In this document: positions 42,629 through 44,443 of the stretch, in pieces | Layout: the number at the start of each line of letters is the position of its first letter | Position numbering within the stretch: the stretch's first letter is position 1 | Source: an uncultured Lachnospiraceae bacterium | GTDB lineage: Bacteria; Bacillota; Clostridia; Lachnospirales; Lachnospiraceae | Direction of reading: 5' to 3' | Assembly (NCBI GenBank): GCA_946414825.1 | Contig: CAMKQB010000008.1 | Coordinates: 1-44,443 of the forward strand | DNA length: 44,443 nt | Notes under the pieces: generated by a model | Told to the model about the DNA's origin: nothing | Seen by the model: only the letters and a program-made list of their open reading frames with translations | Database searches by the model: none | Translations under genes and position numbers: made by a program

Positions 42629-43309
42629 TTATAATTGAATCAATTTATCCGCCAGTTCTGAGAGTCGGATATCATGTGTTGTCATGATAACAGTTAGGTT
42701 CTCAGTTCTGGTCATATTCTTGAAAAGATCTGCTATATATATACCCGTCGTTGTATCCAGCGCTCCCGTTGGCTCATCTGCGAAGAGTATATCCGGCTTA
42801 TGAGCCATAGCTCTAGCTATTGCTATACGCTGTCTCTCACCACCTGAAAGCTCCGCCGGAAAATGCTTTGCTCTATCTGCGAGTCCAACCTTCTCCAGAA
42901 CCTCCTGGATTCTCTCATCACGGTTTCCTTCGTACCCTGCAGTACGTAGACCAAAATCTATATTCTCGTAGGCCGTCATTACTGGTATAAGTGCTACGGA
43001 CTGGAAGACGAAACCTATTTTATATCTTCTCAGATTCTCTTTATCCTTTACACTCATATGTGAAAAGCTTCTTGTATTACTGTCTCCAGGATCATATATG
43101 ATATCCCCTGAAGTCACATCATCAAGAGTACTGAGAATATTCATAAAGGTTGTCTTGCCCGAACCGGAACGACCCATCAGCATGATGAGCCTATCCTTTG
43201 GAAAATCATAATTAACGTGATCGAGAACCGTAAGTGTCTCACCACTTCCCAGAGGATATGCCTTCACGACATCTCTTGCTGTAAGTATGTTTTGAACATT
43301 TTCTTCCAT
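42629..43309 (-). CDS. ABC exporter ATPase (LolD/MacB type)
   Basis: 226 aa with Walker A GRSGSGKTTFMNIL, signature ELSGGERQRIAIARAM and Walker B ILFADEPTGALD. It begins 21 nt after the FtsX permease stop and precedes the AbrB-fused ATPase by 10 nt. Two ATPases for one permease may form a heterodimer or serve different permeases; the rest of the operon is outside the window. Confidence 0.9.
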   Translation of the reverse strand: MEENVQNILTARDVVKAYPLGSGETLTVLDHVNYDFPKDRLIMLMGRSGSGKTTFMNILSTLDDVTSGDIIYDPGDSNTRSFSHMSVKDKENLRRYKIGFVFQSVALIPVMTAYENIDFGLRTAGYEGNRDERIQEVLEKVGLADRAKHFPAELSGGERQRIAIARAMAHKPDILFADEPTGALDTTTGIYIADLFKNMTRTENLTVIMTTHDIRLSELADKLIQL

Positions 43310-43330
43310 AGACTTTCCTTCAATATATCC

Positions 43331-44443
43331 TTAATCGTCTCCTAGCTTGAGGGCTTCTGTAATATTGAGACCTCGAACTATTCTTCTGATCCAAAAGACG
43401 CAGACAAGTATTACTATCAGTAGTGCTGCCGCCAGTTTTATCAGGTCTCCACCATACGAGCTGGTAAAGACATCTATATTATGCTTCTCCGGTAGATATA
43501 CTGCTGCGAAGATTTTAACAAAGAATTTCGACGCCAACATTCCCGCTACAATTCCTGCAAATATCGACATGAGCGACATGAATATCTGCTCCATTCCCAG
43601 CATATTATTAATCTCGCCCTTGCTTATACCCATTGCTCTATAGATACCAAACATGAGCTCGCGGTCCCTGATAGAGGTTATCCAGTAAATCATATAACCA
43701 ATAATACAAAGAATCAGAGCTATAAGGAAATCCGCGGTGAAGAGACCATTTGTAATCTGCAAAATAGCCGAAGCCTTTGCCTCATCCACCTCATCTCTCC
43801 AGGATACAACTTCATCCAGATATCTACTCTTCTTCGGAAAGGCATCCTTAACCTTCTCGTTAACTATATCCGCCTCTCTGCCATCTCCTTCTATCCCATC
43901 CTCTGCTTTTCCCCATACCTCATAAGGAAGCACTCCAAAATGGCTGGTTGCATTTCCGTAGTTAACTACGGCTAGGTAGTTTTCCTTTTCTGATATCTTG
44001 AACTTGCCATCAACGTTATTATATTCATATTTGTATTTATTATAGCCCGGCCATGAATCAACAATAGCCACGATCTTATAATCCGTATGTGCATAAGCCC
44101 CTGAAATACCCGTCTGTTTTGGAGGATACATATCACAATTGAGGCTGTCTCCTACCTTAAGATCAAAGAGCTCCGCAAGGTTCTCGGATATTATTACTCC
44201 ATCCACTTCTGCTGCGAGCTTATTGAGATAGTTAAACCAATGCTCCTCTGTTAGACCCTCCCTCAGAAAGGCTGTCTCACCGAATTCCTTTGTATGAATA
44301 GCCATAAATGTAACATCCGGAGTTTCCTTACCCTTAACCTTAAGAGTTGCTCTATCTGAAACAAGAACCCTGGTAATCGAAGAAAATGTCCCATCCTTAA
44401 CCAGGCTCTCATATGGATTGTAATCCGGCTCATTAAACTTCCA
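43331..44443 (-). CDS. FtsX-family ABC permease (partial, C-terminal part)
   Basis: The frame is open to the right edge (46 further codons beyond the internal ATG at 44305, reading WKFNEPDYNPYESLVK...), so the start is outside. At least 370 residues are visible: an extracellular domain followed by three helices near the C-terminus. The FtsX coupler sequence IYRAMGISKGEINNMLGMEQI is between the first two. Its ATPase partners follow immediately. Exporter of unknown substrate. Confidence 0.88.
   Translation of the reverse strand, partial: WKFNEPDYNPYESLVKDGTFSSITRVLVSDRATLKVKGKETPDVTFMAIHTKEFGETAFLREGLTEEHWFNYLNKLAAEVDGVIISENLAELFDLKVGDSLNCDMYPPKQTGISGAYAHTDYKIVAIVDSWPGYNKYKYEYNNVDGKFKISEKENYLAVVNYGNATSHFGVLPYEVWGKAEDGIEGDGREADIVNEKVKDAFPKKSRYLDEVVSWRDEVDEAKASAILQITNGLFTADFLIALILCIIGYMIYWITSIRDRELMFGIYRAMGISKGEINNMLGMEQIFMSLMSIFAGIVAGMLASKFFVKIFAAVYLPEKHNIDVFTSSYGGDLIKLAAALLIVILVCVFWIRRIVRGLNITEALKLGDD

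Overview
The window looks like a chromosomal segment of a low-GC Firmicute of the class Clostridia, most likely family Lachnospiraceae. This rests on the set of core genes (MurT/GatD, MecA, RicT, a long-form HPF-like start, MgtE, PPK2, LarB/LarC), on AGGAGG-type ribosome binding sites, on sigma-A type promoters, and on tRNA genes that do not encode CCA. Genus cannot be fixed from the sequence alone. Most of the window is housekeeping and envelope genes. There is no phage, CRISPR array or transposase.

Layout. 1-6011: the 5' end of a ribosome hibernation factor gene, an exported SH3/NlpC-P60 wall hydrolase with WalR-like boxes under its promoter, then a plus-strand operon murT-gatD-sua5-rpiB. 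6014-17719 (minus strand): mecA; a 2[4Fe-4S] ferredoxin; a cluster tmk-holB-ricT-trmN6-rsmI whose order resembles that of Bacillus subtilis; a CapA-like protein; ispE; a lar-like group (truncated larC, larB, LUD protein); and a two-domain PPK2. 17868-22701 (plus): two related membrane proteins, aroA and a repeat-rich surface protein. 22783-23504 (minus): a tRNA-Ser/Asn/Cys operon whose spacers are packed with perfect small hairpins. 23501-27635 (minus): a small membrane protein, a CDF metal exporter and a three-gene ABC-2 exporter, divergent from an AraC regulator. 28786-31256: CorA-like and MgtE magnesium transporters. 31269-38339 (minus): an ATPase / FtsX permease / lipoprotein hydrolase / response regulator / histidine kinase module, interrupted by a 265-bp near-palindromic element. 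38508-44443 (minus): a partial FtsX permease, two ABC ATPases (one with an AbrB-like tail), a small unknown protein, cca, and an acyltransferase.

How the genes fit together. MurT/GatD amidates lipid II and the NlpC/P60 hydrolase cuts peptidoglycan. The ABC, lipoprotein and two-component cluster reads as an envelope stress or peptide-response module. Cca completes the three tRNAs, which lack encoded CCA. Tmk, HolB and RicT serve replication and RNA processing.

Most notable: (1) the MITE-like 265-bp inverted repeat at 33449-33713; (2) the hairpin arrays and a duplicated 47-bp block between tRNA genes; (3) a MacB-type ATPase fused to an AbrB-like domain; (4) tandem WalR-type boxes downstream of the NlpC/P60 promoter; (5) a LarC lacking its C-terminal half, with no adjacent larA or larE; (6) a possible structured RNA at about 6805-6995. 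None of these amounts to a proven new system. All statements come from reading the sequence and from general family knowledge; no database search was run.
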